Shown: positions 49,624 to 60,447 of the stretch, piece after piece
Position numbering within the stretch: the stretch's first letter is position 1
How the letters are laid out: the number at the start of each line of letters is the position of its first letter
Assembly: GCA_023897205.1 (NCBI GenBank)
Contig: JAHWDD010000001.1
Span: 1,178,001-1,242,000, forward strand
Origin: Exophiala sp. HKRS030
Taxonomy: Eukaryota > Ascomycota > Eurotiomycetes > Chaetothyriales > Herpotrichiellaceae
Direction of reading: 5' to 3'
DNA length: 64,000 bases
Program-made: the position numbers and the translations under genes
Notes under the pieces: model-generated
What the model saw: only the letters and a program-made list of their open reading frames with translations
Database searches by the model: none
What the model was told of the DNA's origin: nothing

Positions 49624-52473
49624 TCAAATCTCATAGAAATATTCTTCATCCAGTCCTTCTCTGCTAGGAATTTCAGGGCCGTCCATTCCATCCATGCCTT
49701 CAACAATCCCCTCCTCATCATTGAAGCGGACATTCAGTAGCCGAACTTTCAATCCATAGTCACTCATCATGTGGATCAATCTGTTGGTTTCGGCGGTGAT
49801 GGGTTGTTGATCGAGCAGCATGAGCAGACCATCTAACCATTCAGAAGCCACAGCATGACTGTTCGGCTGGAACGTGAGCAGAACAGTCTCTTTGCTCACA
49901 CTCCGGCCCGAGGAAGCTTTCGAAGAGGCTCGAGAATGTCCACCGCGTGACTTTGGCAAAAAGCCATGAATAGTGACCTTTGTCGTGGTGAACTTGTCGT
50001 GTGTCAACTCCTTCAAGGTCGAATCTGATGCGATCGAAGACCGGTCATTGGCTGTCACGTTGGACACGACCGAAGACACAATCGACAGATCGATCTTGTC
50101 TCGCAGACTTGAAATAGCAGGTGCCTCCTCCTCTTTCTCGTCAAAGGTCCCCCAGTGCAGGTACTTACGGTTTTCAGAGAGCCTGATAAAACGGTAGCCA
50201 TGCGACGAGTTCTGGAGAAGACTGTCCGCAGTGACCGGACCTCCGGTCTCCTGATCAGAATAGTTACCACCATGAGGAAACCATGCTCCGACAAGCAAAC
50301 ATCGTATCCTTTGTTCTTTGACGAATTGTAGAGCCTCCGTCTGCAATTCTTCCTTCACACCACGAAGATGTTGGCCCCAAACGTCGTCGTAAGTCAACTC
50401 CAACAATTCCATCTGAAGTTCTCGGAGTTTCCTATACTCAAAAGCTGCCATCTCCTTTTCGATTTCTTCGATTCCTTTCGTGCGATCGGCTCCACCAACC
50501 ACACTCTCGACCAATATCCGGACCAACTCGGTAATCTTGACAAAGTCGTCTGCTTCGGCTCCTGTGGCCTTCCACAACCGTAGAAATGCATGTAGACCGG
50601 CAACATGAAGCCTACTCCAGTGTAAAAGCAGAGGTTTGAAGACTTTGTCGACGTTTGTTCGGCTTTCTAAAGCCAGATAGCTCTTGGAGTCTTCCAGATC
50701 CATCTTGTCCACCTCAAAATGCTCGAACAGAATTGCTGTCAAGAGCAAGCTCGCCCGAGCTAACGGACATCGTTTTTCCTCAGGGCTTACCGCCTGCTCA
50801 AGCAGGATGTTCTGAAACTCATCCTGGTGTTTGCGCACATAGTCGGACAGGTCCATCATTCCAAGGAATCCTATGTCAGCAAAGTCTGGCTCAGGGTTCT
50901 CGCAAGAGAATCCTAGTCGCCGCCACTTGTGCGGGTTGTGCTTCGGCTTGGACTCTCCGTTTGATTCGTCATTCTCTGACGGCTTCTCGGGGTTGCTTGA
51001 CAGGTGAATGGCCTTGATCGTTCGTCTGTGTTCCGGCTTCACCAGGTCAACTGGTACATCCCTCCATCTCCTAAGTAGGATTTTAGTAAGAGCCTGGAAT
51101 TCCAGCAGCGGATGAGCCAAGTCCTGCAAGGCCGAACTCTGCATGAGCACATAGACAGCCTTGATGACCCCAAGATCTTGGATACGTTTTATAAACTTCG
51201 GCCACTCCGTCTCGTTGTCATTCGTTATAGCATCTCTCATTAGCGAGTTGATCAGCTGTAGCGCATTCGCGCACAGAGCATGATCCGCGGATGATAACCT
51301 TGTCACCAGCATTTCCAAGAACTGTGGATAAACCGCAATCGCGGGCTTGAGGGCCTGGAAGCCCCCCGTGCTGTTATTCGACGTGCTGGTTTGTGATGAT
51401 CGGTCCGCATGGTACGGCCGCGACACGACCGAGACCAAGATCGCCATGGCGCCTCGCAGAATGTTCACCAACGGCTGACATACGACCAACTCCACGACCT
51501 GCTGCTGTCAGTTCTTCGTTTTCGCTCCCTCTTGTATGTATGGCGGGCGTCTTGCCTTTTCTACCACTTGATCGTTGACGGCCTCCCATCCCTGGTCGAC
51601 TTCCAGTAGCCGAGCGAAGCTCGCCAAGCTGTACGCCAACGTGTTTCCATTGCTCTCGAGAATCAGACTGCGCAGTCGAGGAAGACCGCCCGAGACGACA
51701 AAGTGTTCGGCGAAGGACGGGTCGTTGATCAGCGACTGCAGCTTGAATGCCGCCATCTTTCGACTGGCATCTTCATGGCTAAAGAGGCCGGTCAGGAGAT
51801 TCGACAGATTCGGGCTCTGCGCTTGGTTGGGAATGTCCATGGTGAATAGATCGGCCTGGACATGCGCTCGAGGTAGAAGGGGCGTGCTGATCAGGGCAGG
51901 GGCAGGGTGCAGCGGGTTTTCTTCCTCCGTCTCTTGGACTCTGTCATGTCGAGACGACTTTAGAGGCCTCTGTCCTGGATCGCATTGTGCCGAGGGTCGT
52001 TTTGAAGAGGAGTGAGGAGGTGGAGGGAGAGAGGTGTGTGTTGGAGCGTGGCTGTTCCAGGTCAAATTGTGTGCCAGGAACGGCCAGGGTCTGCTGCTAA
52101 GTCTCCCGCGAGCACTGTTTGGGGAGCCCTCGATGCTGTACCTGGGGGCGTCGGCGGGCGTCCCTGAGTGCCTAATGGTCAAACTCGTACGGTTACTCGT
52201 GCTGGTCCCATGCCTAAAGAGCCCAGTAATTCGGCTAATGCCGCTGTTGGCGTTTCGCGTGGAGAAATTGAAGGGTGTCGTCGACTTGGCCGATGCTCGC
52301 CGACGCTCCTTGCAGTATGACGTCAACAAGGAACTTCTGTCACTTTTGCTCGTGTGAGTGCTTGTCGACGTCGGGAGCAATGTCGTGTCTCGAGAGTCAT
52401 CACTGCTAGATGAAGTGCTGTTGTACGATACCCAGTCGGCGTCTTCTTCCAAAACAGACTCACTTGAAGCCAT
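49624..52473 (-). CDS. ELMO/CED-12 domain protein
   Basis: Likely cytoplasmic scaffold linking to a DOCK-type guanine exchange factor, as metazoan ELMO does for Rac signalling. Two exons, 52473-51556 and 51498-49624, give 930 residues. Residues 1-220 are Ser/Thr/Pro-rich and disordered. An armadillo-like helical region follows (NLLTGLFSHEDASRKMAAFKLQSLI, PLVNILRGAMAILVSVV). Then comes the ELMO region (LLELTYDDVWGQHLRG), and a C-terminal PH-like domain (GYRFIRLSENRKYLHWGTF) with the tail. The intron 51499-51555 appears to begin GC (AAG|GCAAGA) and end CAG; a GT alternative 12 nt upstream (CAA|GTGGTA) also keeps frame and would remove VVEK. The start is the ATG at 52473. Confidence 0.86.
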
Positions 52474-52770
52474 CTCTTCTGACCTAACCAAGTGGACGGA
52501 AAATCAACGTGACTGAATGAAGCGACGCAGACGAAGTCGACGAGATATGATTAGGCAGTAATTCATGATATGTATCCTGCAAGATGAAATGCGAGGTGAA
52601 GTGAAGATAAACCAGAGACATGATCTCTGCTCGTCTGAAGTACTCCGTATGGGATCCAATTCTCTTATTGGCACTTTCATAAAAGTATTTCCAGCCTTCA
52701 CTTCAAACAGGTGGTATATAATCACTTGGGCCGTTGACATCGGTATTGGTCATATCACACCCGAAAATGG
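52474..52770. other. Short intergenic region upstream of the ELMO gene
   Basis: Contains TACTCCGTA at 52641-52649. It is the promoter of the ELMO gene and the 3' flank of TMA22. Confidence 0.4.
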
Positions 52771-53521
52771 TTAATTGCCTCCCTTCTTCTTCGTCTCGTC
52801 CTTCATGTCGATATTGTCCTCAGGTATCGCGGGGTATTTCTCGGTCAACCAGTCATAAAGATCATCACTAACATCCCCCTGTACTGTGATTTCTTCTCCG
52901 CCGCTGGCTGTCTTTGTTACACTACTCCCTGTTGCAAATTTCTTTCCCAACTCTTTGGCCACCTTTTTCAGGTCAAGGCCGTGGTCTTCGAGTCCCGATA
53001 CCACCGTGACATATTTTCTCTTGTTCCGCTCAACCCGTTTGATCAGCACCACTGCTTCCGCCTTTCTCTCTGCCTCGCGCTGTTCGGCCGCTGCAGCCTT
53101 TGCTGTCTTTTTCGCCGCATCCTTCTCCGCTCGTTTCTGTGCTTCGACCGACAGGGCAGAAAGATTCGCGCTTAATGCCTCTTTTCGCTTGGTCAGTACC
53201 GTAGTCGTCTTTGGGGCCGTTGAGCCACGAACCTTCCGAGTACAACTTCTGGTGCATATCAGGGTGGTTCTTGTGCAGCCATTCCTCGCACTTTTTCACC
53301 GTGCCGCCAAATTCGCAATACTGCCCGTCCACAATATTAGCGTCTGTTCCCCAACTCGCGATGGAAATGCCATACCTCTGGTGGGAGACTGCACACTATC
53401 CGTACGCCATGTTAGCCACCAGTATCAGAGTCTCAGGCACGCACAGCAAATGCATACCTCCGCAATAGACAACGTGCCGCGCCGGAGGGCCAGAGGGATG
53501 CTCTGCGACCTCTGCCGACAT
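52771..53521 (-). CDS. TMA22: Translation machinery-associated protein 22 (DENR/TMA22)
   Basis: Ribosome-associated SUI1-domain protein; with TMA20/MCT-1 it acts in recycling of 40S subunits and in re-initiation. Minus-strand exons 53521-53458, 53395-53376 (a 20-nt microexon), 53320-53233 and 53180-52771 give 193 residues, the usual size. The N-terminus forms the zinc-binding segment YCGVCSLPPEYCEFGG, assembled from exons 1, 2 and 3. Next come KCEEWLHKNHPDMHQKLY, a Lys/Ala/Glu-rich linker, and the SUI1 domain (VERNKRKYVTVVSGLEDHGL, KKFATGSSVTK, ITVQGDVSDDL). All introns are GT-AG. The third intron's donor (GTTCGT) is weak, but the join EALSANLSALSVEAQKRAEK matches the family. Confidence 0.95.
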
Positions 53522-56500
53522 TGTGGGCACAATAGCCTGAATTGATTATGTCTGATCAAGTAACACCCCTGGAAAGTGTCAAGCCGCGTGTAGGGTATGG
53601 TTTCATGTGGCTGTCGTCGGTCGTCCAGCGTACTCTCGACCTCCGCTCACAATTCGCCGTAGACTTGTGTTCAACTGCGCATGTGGCGAGGCCGGTGAAG
53701 TCGCCTGCCAAGCCCCTCTCTCTCCGGGAAAATGTCGGCTGGACGCAACCGACTTTGGTTTCGCTTCCGCTTCTGACTAACACGAAGTGACTTGCATATT
53801 TTCACGTGCAATGCGCAGAGAACACATTGGGCATCACGCACGACAAGGGAGGAATGGCACCAGGATGAGGGCTGCCGAGTCTAGAACAGAGAGGGAAGTC
53901 TCGCCAGTGTAGGGTGGGAACGCCGGAGGGTGGTCAACAAGGTCTCCTTTCCAGTAAGGACGGTTGAGACAGTGCCTCTCCCCCTCGGACAGCAAAACAA
54001 CCTCGTGTCGCTCTGCGCTGTGTACAAGGCTTCTCTGTCATCATCTATCAAGGTTCCCCTCACTTGCGAGCATGGTGTGCGTATTGCATCTGCGAGTGGT
54101 CTTACTGCCCATATCCTCCGCCCCCTTCTGGGGAGAGGCTTAACCCCGTGTTATCCAACCTTGATTGCTCTGCTCATTGATGCTGTCTATCCTGCGTGAA
54201 GATGGGGAACATCCACGGGGAATTCCGGAGGACATGGCTGCAAATGCTTTTGGAAACTCGGTCTCAAAGTTGTGTCAAGGTCCACTGTGCTCGTCGAGTC
54301 TCGACCATGCACCTTCATCCACAGGTATGTACCTAAGTCTTTTCGTCTCCCTGACATCACGTTACAACGACGATGGTGGGCCGATATGGGCCAGTTTGAT
54401 TAACCTGCTCACCAGCATGTGAAGATGTCGACCGACCCAGCTTCGTATCATCCCACAGCTGTCTCAGCTGTATGCTCGCTACCCTGGAGCCCAGCCATCT
54501 ACGCGCCGACAGCCCAAAGAGCGGGGGTGACAGAACATCAATGTTTTGACTCCCTCGAATGCCCGAAGAGGTCCATCATTCGTCGCTTCCATTTGGCCAT
54601 TGTCGGCACAGCTCAGGTTTCAGGGATACCACGACGCTCATATCGTCACTAGTACAAACTGACTTACCTAGCAAGCTCGTATTCTGATCTTTCAACAAAC
54701 ATATTGCGAGCCATCGCTTAACACTGGCCGTTGCATGGGGATCATACTTTCGACCCATCGCATCAGTTTCCATGACAGTTGAGCGGCGACATTGGCAAAC
54801 TCTGGGGCGCAACGAGCTTGGAAGTCGACGTCTATACTCGAACCACCGCGATCGACCGTTGGCGACTGCCATTTCCTTGTGCGCACGCTCCTATGGTAAA
54901 CTTCGTCCCGTGGTTGCCGGTGCTAGTCAGGGTTTGGTCTTTCGCATACAGCTTACGGACCAAGGCCAGATCGTCTACGATGAGTTGACGGGTGATGGAG
55001 ATATCATGGCAGGGGAGTTAGTGGAGTGCATTGAGAGCGGATCGTCTGCTTCGCTGTCAATCAGAACCTGCCAAACTTCCTGTCACCGTGGTCTTTTGTT
55101 GAGAGTTGTTTGTGTGACAATCGTGCAGTGAGCAAGCTATGGTAGTCGATCAACGACCAACACTCGACTCTAGAATTACCTATCTGAGCAAAGAAATCAT
55201 GATTGTATCGCCCGTGGCCACAGAGATGTGTGTTCCGGTATGCCTGTTCTTGCACACGATTGCAGCAGGAGCTAGATTTCATTGATCCAATCCAAGATAG
55301 ACGTTACCTAAGTTTGCAATCTCAATAAAATGAATGTCCATCTTACGATGGACAGATCCCTTCAACACGCTTAAGAGGAGTTGTAATCCGGAGACTAAAT
55401 CCGTCGGGAAAGCTAGTCTCTTACCTAGATATAAAGTTTGGTAAGCTGAGAAACGAGGACCCCGGGAACGACTGTTTTGGTGGTCTGAAAGAGAGTTGCT
55501 CATTGTGAGGTCCCAGGAAAGCATTCCAGACAGCATCAACACGGCTTGCTGCCAGCCGTGATTGTAGCCGTTGTTGACCTACGTCTTGCATGTTGTTGTT
55601 TACTCTCTGTCTTGAGCCAAGAAGCTAGGAGATGGCTCGATGCATGTACTCATGTACAACAATAACCGCTGCGTTATCGTGCACGTCAACGATAGCGATG
55701 TCCGCATTGGATCAGCACTCATACGTGCAGAGATAGCTGCCGCACCATGATATCCCCGTGTCATCAGGGCCGATCTCCCGCCCACGGGCAGGCTTTGGGT
55801 CTTATCAGCGGGGCACGTTTTGCTATTGATATGCATAGTAAATAGGTTCCAACATGTGCTTGACATTTTCGGGCCTCGTTATCCACACAATGCCAGGCTG
55901 GCAAGCATAGTGGACTTCCCTGCATCAGGTCAAGTTACAGTTGACGCCCGTGTTGGCCAGTCAGGCTCAACGGAGAAGGATTGCTGGTTCGACGCTGACG
56001 AACACTGCAGCCTTGAACCCGCCGCTGAGCCATCCTCTCACCAGGATAGCACGGATGATAACAGTGCAGCAGGGCCTCCAGTTCGAGCACGTTATCAAGG
56101 ATCACGGCACGATGGCACTGCCGTGCAGGTGATTGCACGGGACAAAACTCTAAGACAGCATGTGCATGAGGTGGACAAGGGAGGCTCATCTATTGAAGCC
56201 ACAGCTCCGCACAGCCATGGGCATTCTCTTGACTGCAAAAGTAGATTTCCATCCCTATGCGCCGTTGTGATGACGATGCACGGTCTGCAGTAGACTCTTC
56301 TTGAGAGCGTCGTGTCCACACCACCAACTGCGTCGTTGGACGGCGAACGATATCCAGTAATCTTATGCTTGTGTTCCGTGGCCTGAGATTAGAACACGGG
56401 CTCGCGAGCCAGGAGCTTTCCGACACAAGGAACTGTTCATTGGCAAGGAAAGTTTCGGGTGGCGAGGGCGACTGTGGCTCAGGTTGCGATGCAGAGTGGC

Positions 56501-58743
56501 ATGCCATCCGGGTGGATAAGGAGGAAATTTTCGTGGATACGAGTATCTATCCTGCGACGGATGAAGGGCGAGGGTCATGCTCAAGCGCGATTGACTGATG
56601 GATCAGAGGATACTCGCGGCGGAGATCTTGACTTTCGGTGAACAACAGACCGATGCGACACACATGGTCATATCGAGGAAACTGAGCCATGGCCGTCCGG
56701 AGCCTTGGTAGTTAAACTTACCTCTACGGATACTCTTTGATCGAGTTGACAGCTTTCGAATGCAACATGAGAAGCATCTATTCGTAAACAATTACGGGGC
56801 AAAGGCTGTCGAATCCAAGGCTATTTGTGGCGTGCAGGGTTGGATAGTAAACGTGGGATGCATGGCGAAGGACGAGTTAGAAAGGCTGGTGATTACGAGC
56901 AGCAAGGGTGACTTGCATGTGCAACGCTTGCCAGTAGGAGGGTGAATCCGGGAGTATTTGCTATTCTAGGCTCTTTTGCATGTCTTGGTGATCCTTCAAA
57001 CGCTCAAAAGCGATAAGTACCTTGGTAGGTAGGGTATGTTTGGTGAAGAAACTGGTGGTGTGTTTGATTTTCGCAATTTTTGGGCATGGAGTCTGTCCTT
57101 TTGGGTACCGATACCGAGTTACTCGACGGCGCTGGAAGCAAAGAACTATTGGCGGTGCTCCCCGCGAGTTCTGGCCTTTGCTGCAACGAACAACGGCCTG
57201 TGTTTCGAGCCTTCTAGGCATGATCGACTGTGCCTATGGAGCATGACGATGCCCCTAACGCTTGGTTAATCGCAGGCGCCTGGGGCCATAAAATGCCAAT
57301 GGGATGTTTTGCCTGACGGTGTAATTTGATTGAATAGATTGTGGCATTGGGTACCGTAATACCTAGGCAAGGCAGCAACAATATGGTCAGACGTGATATA
57401 TCATGCTCACCCTACGGGGACGCGAGTACTGTATGTACAGTAATAAGGAGGTACTCTGTTGCCCGCCTCCTGTCAAGAAAAATACAACCAGGGATGTGGC
57501 ATCATCTGCATCTGCATCAGCATCACTAACTATCAATATTATTTGATTGATTTTTGTCTTGTCTCTGGATGGCAATCTTCGCCACGAATTTTTGTCTCGC
57601 TGATTTTCTCGCTCCCAGCCAACTTGATGACGACGATGGTTTATTTCCCTGCCGAATCCATAATACATTGTGTACGGAGTACCTGTTATTGTTTCCGTCT
57701 CTTCCTTTCCGTGCACACACACACATACGTCTCACATCAACCACCTGGGCAGGGTCCATCATTGTCTCAGCTTACAATTGTTACGTCGACAGTGCACCCG
57801 CTAGTAAGGAGTGTTCTAACGCCATCGTTACGAGGAACTCCATACTCGGTACTAGTATTTGCCTCGACCCGTAGCCGTCCATCCAGGCCTGTTCTTAGTT
57901 CTTAGTGTGGCCTGCATCAACGCCACAACTTTTTTTCACCCTCTCCCCACGCTTGCCAAGCGAGAAAGAAGTCGATTGAATCCCACGAGCCCTGGATTGA
58001 CAGGTTCGCCTACGAGGATGGAAGCATGCAGCTAATTCACCTCATCCAGGGTCCCCGAGCAGTAGCTTGCAGTGCAGAGAGATTTTCCGTCTGTGCTTTT
58101 CCTGCACGGCCGTTCGGGAAGCGGCTCCTCTTGCCATCATCTTTTTGGGATTGGATTTTCTCGCGTTTTCGTGCTCGGCGCCTCTTCCTCCTCATCCTCC
58201 TCCTTCTCCTCCCTCGATCCCTCCCTCCTCAGTGACTCCACCGCATTACAGTAGAAGCATCTGCACCACAAACCTCCACCCGCTTCTCGATCCCAAACCA
58301 CCACCTCCACTCCGCCTTTCTCTCCCACAGATCAATCCTGCCAGTCGTTACGTTCCTACGAGTATAATCTCGTCCCTTTTCACCCTCACATCCTCCCAGA
58401 GTCCACGATCCTCGATCGCTACCTTAGACTCCCCCGAGCGCAGATCATTGGAAAATCTTCGACCGCCGGCGTTTCCTCAAAATCCCCCACCTCGTCACAA
58501 GCCGGTATCTTGTCGCACATCCTTGGGCACCTGCATTCTCATATTGTAACCAAGTAGACAAGCAAGACGGGATTTTGGGAATAGGCCAAACACGGCACTA
58601 CACAGACAAACACAACATAGCTCACCTATCTCTAGCCACGGCGCCCCCAATCCTCCATAGTCGCGGTTGTCCTGCTCCTTGAGCACTTTTTTCCGACCTC
58701 GACATCTCGAATTGCAAGAATTGCAACCCATGAGTCGCTTCTC
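53522..58743. other. 5.2 kb region without a supported gene
   Basis: The largest gene-free interval. It holds many ORFs of 60-157 codons on both strands with no recognisable domain (longest 55820-56293). A TACGGAGTA motif lies at 57673-57681 and a pyrimidine-rich stretch at about 58186-58235. Its right end is the 5' leader of the next gene. A multi-exon or long noncoding gene cannot be excluded. Confidence 0.4.
58186..58235 (+). promoter_or_regulatory. Pyrimidine-rich (CTC/TCC) tract upstream of the Reg1-like gene
   Basis: An almost pure C/T stretch about 510-560 bp before the start codon. CT-rich blocks are common in promoters and leaders of filamentous-fungal genes. Its role here is inferred. 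Confidence 0.4.
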
Positions 58744-58747
58744 ATGA
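58730..58747 (+). promoter_or_regulatory. uORF with stop overlapping the main start codon (ATGA)
   Basis: ATG AGT CGC TTC TCA TGA: a five-codon upstream ORF whose TGA shares bases TG with the ATG of the downstream coding region at 58744. This arrangement permits termination-reinitiation or leaky scanning control. It assumes transcription starts upstream of 58730. Confidence 0.6.
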
Positions 58748-60447
58748 CTACAATCCTGCAGGCTCCTCTCCCAGGAGCCTCACCTTTCTCATCCAGCCCC
58801 CTCCAATCAGCCTCATATTCAGATCTTGAGGCTGTGAACAAGTCTCTATCCTACGGCGAGACAACATCCAAGCAGACTCCCTCTTACTCGCCTCATGACT
58901 TTTCCAGGATGTTTCCAGATTCTACACCCTCAACCGCACCGTCTTCCCCTCAGCTGACATACACGAGTTCGTCCAGGCGGGATTCCTACTCTTCGACGCC
59001 GGCCAGCTGCCTTTCGTTGGAGAGAGATACTGTTGAGGACGACATTACGGAAGAGGATGACATGGCATTTCCTGCCTTTGAAAACTCCCTCATACCGCAC
59101 AAGTCCTACCAAAGCCCGGCAGAACAAGAGGACATCACATCACAAGTGCCCAGTCCTGCCCCTACTGACGACGACTTATCACTGCCGACCAAGACCAAGG
59201 ACGACCATGCTGTGAAGCCTGAGCCTACAAGGCACGTGGACTATTTGTCACACGAGTGGAAGGAAGAGGATATCTGGAAGTCATGGAGCTATGTCTCTCA
59301 CCGGAGGCGGTCATTAACGAATGGCACCCGGCTGGAAAATGCCTCGTGGAGGTCGTGGATGAAGGCCAAGAATCGCCTCAAAACAATCTCGCCTGAGACG
59401 CTCAATTGGCTCAAGGATTGTGATGTGACCTGGTTGTACGGTCCGTTACAGACCATCCGAAGTACATCGCCGTCCACGGAACAGACATCCCCTCCACCCA
59501 GCCGGTTGTCACATTCATCCTCGTTCATCTCCAAGAAGCCGATTCTTAAGAAGAAGTCGGCTTCAGCTGCCATCCTCGAAAGGTCTAGGTCGCAACAGTC
59601 TCTCCTTCAAAGGGCCAGCGACATCATAAGGATTCAGCAAGCGAGTCCTGGCCATAGTCGCCCTATCCTTAGAAGAGGCAATTCAGAGTTCACTTTGCCT
59701 CGGTATCCCACTAGCTCGGTAATTACCACCCCTGCCGAACAGGAAACGCCTGGCTTCACCGGACCTCGATCGTCATTTGGATTTGGAGATATCCCGACTC
59801 CATCCGAGTGCAAGCACGTTCTCTTCGACGAGGAAGTACGACAAGTACAGGCGGTCGACTCTGAAGAGGATGACAAATCCGATGAAGACGAAGCAGCGAG
59901 CTTTGAAGAAGAAGATGACGACGACGACTTTGGCTTAATGATGGCTCCATCTCGAATGTCAGGCAGTGCTAGCAATAGGGCAACCCCTCGTGGCAGCTTC
60001 AGCAATGACTCCAAGACAATAGTACCGCTTCCGTCGACTACATTGAAATATCGGAGTGACACCCCTGAACCCAAGGAGGGAGCCAATGGCCAGGTTGGAT
60101 TATGGCCCAGTGGCCGAAAGTTGTCCCCTTCGCCGTCCCAAGAGACTCTCAGACCTTCCAAGCCTTACCAAAACTTCTTAATTGACGATGATCCCGAAAT
60201 TAATGATGAACCATGGCAGCCTCAGTCATCTTTAGGGGGAGACAGGTCCCCCTACGATGACGATGATGACGAGAATAACGACCATCCACATATGAGACGA
60301 ACGGAGTCTGGCATGTTTATGCCCTATGATGAGAATGACGAAGAGGCGGTGATGAACAATACGCTCTTCGGACAGGCAATGTACGCGGTGAATACGTTCA
60401 GAGATATTGCGCATGTGGTCTGGAATGTGGGATGGAATCGGCGCTGA
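58744..60447 (+). CDS. Reg1-like protein phosphatase 1 regulatory subunit (DUF1752/GATA-AreA-like domain)
   Basis: Intronless, 567 residues, largely disordered and Ser/Pro/Asp-rich. Residues about 164-220 (HVDYLSHEWKEEDIWKSW, ENASWRSWMKAKNRLKTISP, CDVTWLYGPLQ) match the short conserved domain shared by fungal Reg1/Hex2-type proteins and the N-terminus of AreA-type regulators. KHVLF at 357-361 fits the RVxF docking motif for type 1 phosphatase, and acidic runs flank it. In yeast, Reg1 directs Glc7 phosphatase to Snf1 in glucose repression. A conserved C-terminal ending, NTFRDIAHVVWNVGW, is also visible. The start at 58744 overlaps a uORF stop. The PP1 role is inferred from motif and family. 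Confidence 0.78.
   Translation: MTTILQAPLPGASPFSSSPLQSASYSDLEAVNKSLSYGETTSKQTPSYSPHDFSRMFPDSTPSTAPSSPQLTYTSSSRRDSYSSTPASCLSLERDTVEDDITEEDDMAFPAFENSLIPHKSYQSPAEQEDITSQVPSPAPTDDDLSLPTKTKDDHAVKPEPTRHVDYLSHEWKEEDIWKSWSYVSHRRRSLTNGTRLENASWRSWMKAKNRLKTISPETLNWLKDCDVTWLYGPLQTIRSTSPSTEQTSPPPSRLSHSSSFISKKPILKKKSASAAILERSRSQQSLLQRASDIIRIQQASPGHSRPILRRGNSEFTLPRYPTSSVITTPAEQETPGFTGPRSSFGFGDIPTPSECKHVLFDEEVRQVQAVDSEEDDKSDEDEAASFEEEDDDDDFGLMMAPSRMSGSASNRATPRGSFSNDSKTIVPLPSTTLKYRSDTPEPKEGANGQVGLWPSGRKLSPSPSQETLRPSKPYQNFLIDDDPEINDEPWQPQSSLGGDRSPYDDDDDENNDHPHMRRTESGMFMPYDENDEEAVMNNTLFGQAMYAVNTFRDIAHVVWNVGWNRR

Noticed and set aside
55820..56293. 157-codon ORF in the 5.2 kb gap
   Set aside because: No domain, membrane or signal features, and overlapping ORFs on the other strand are equally long.
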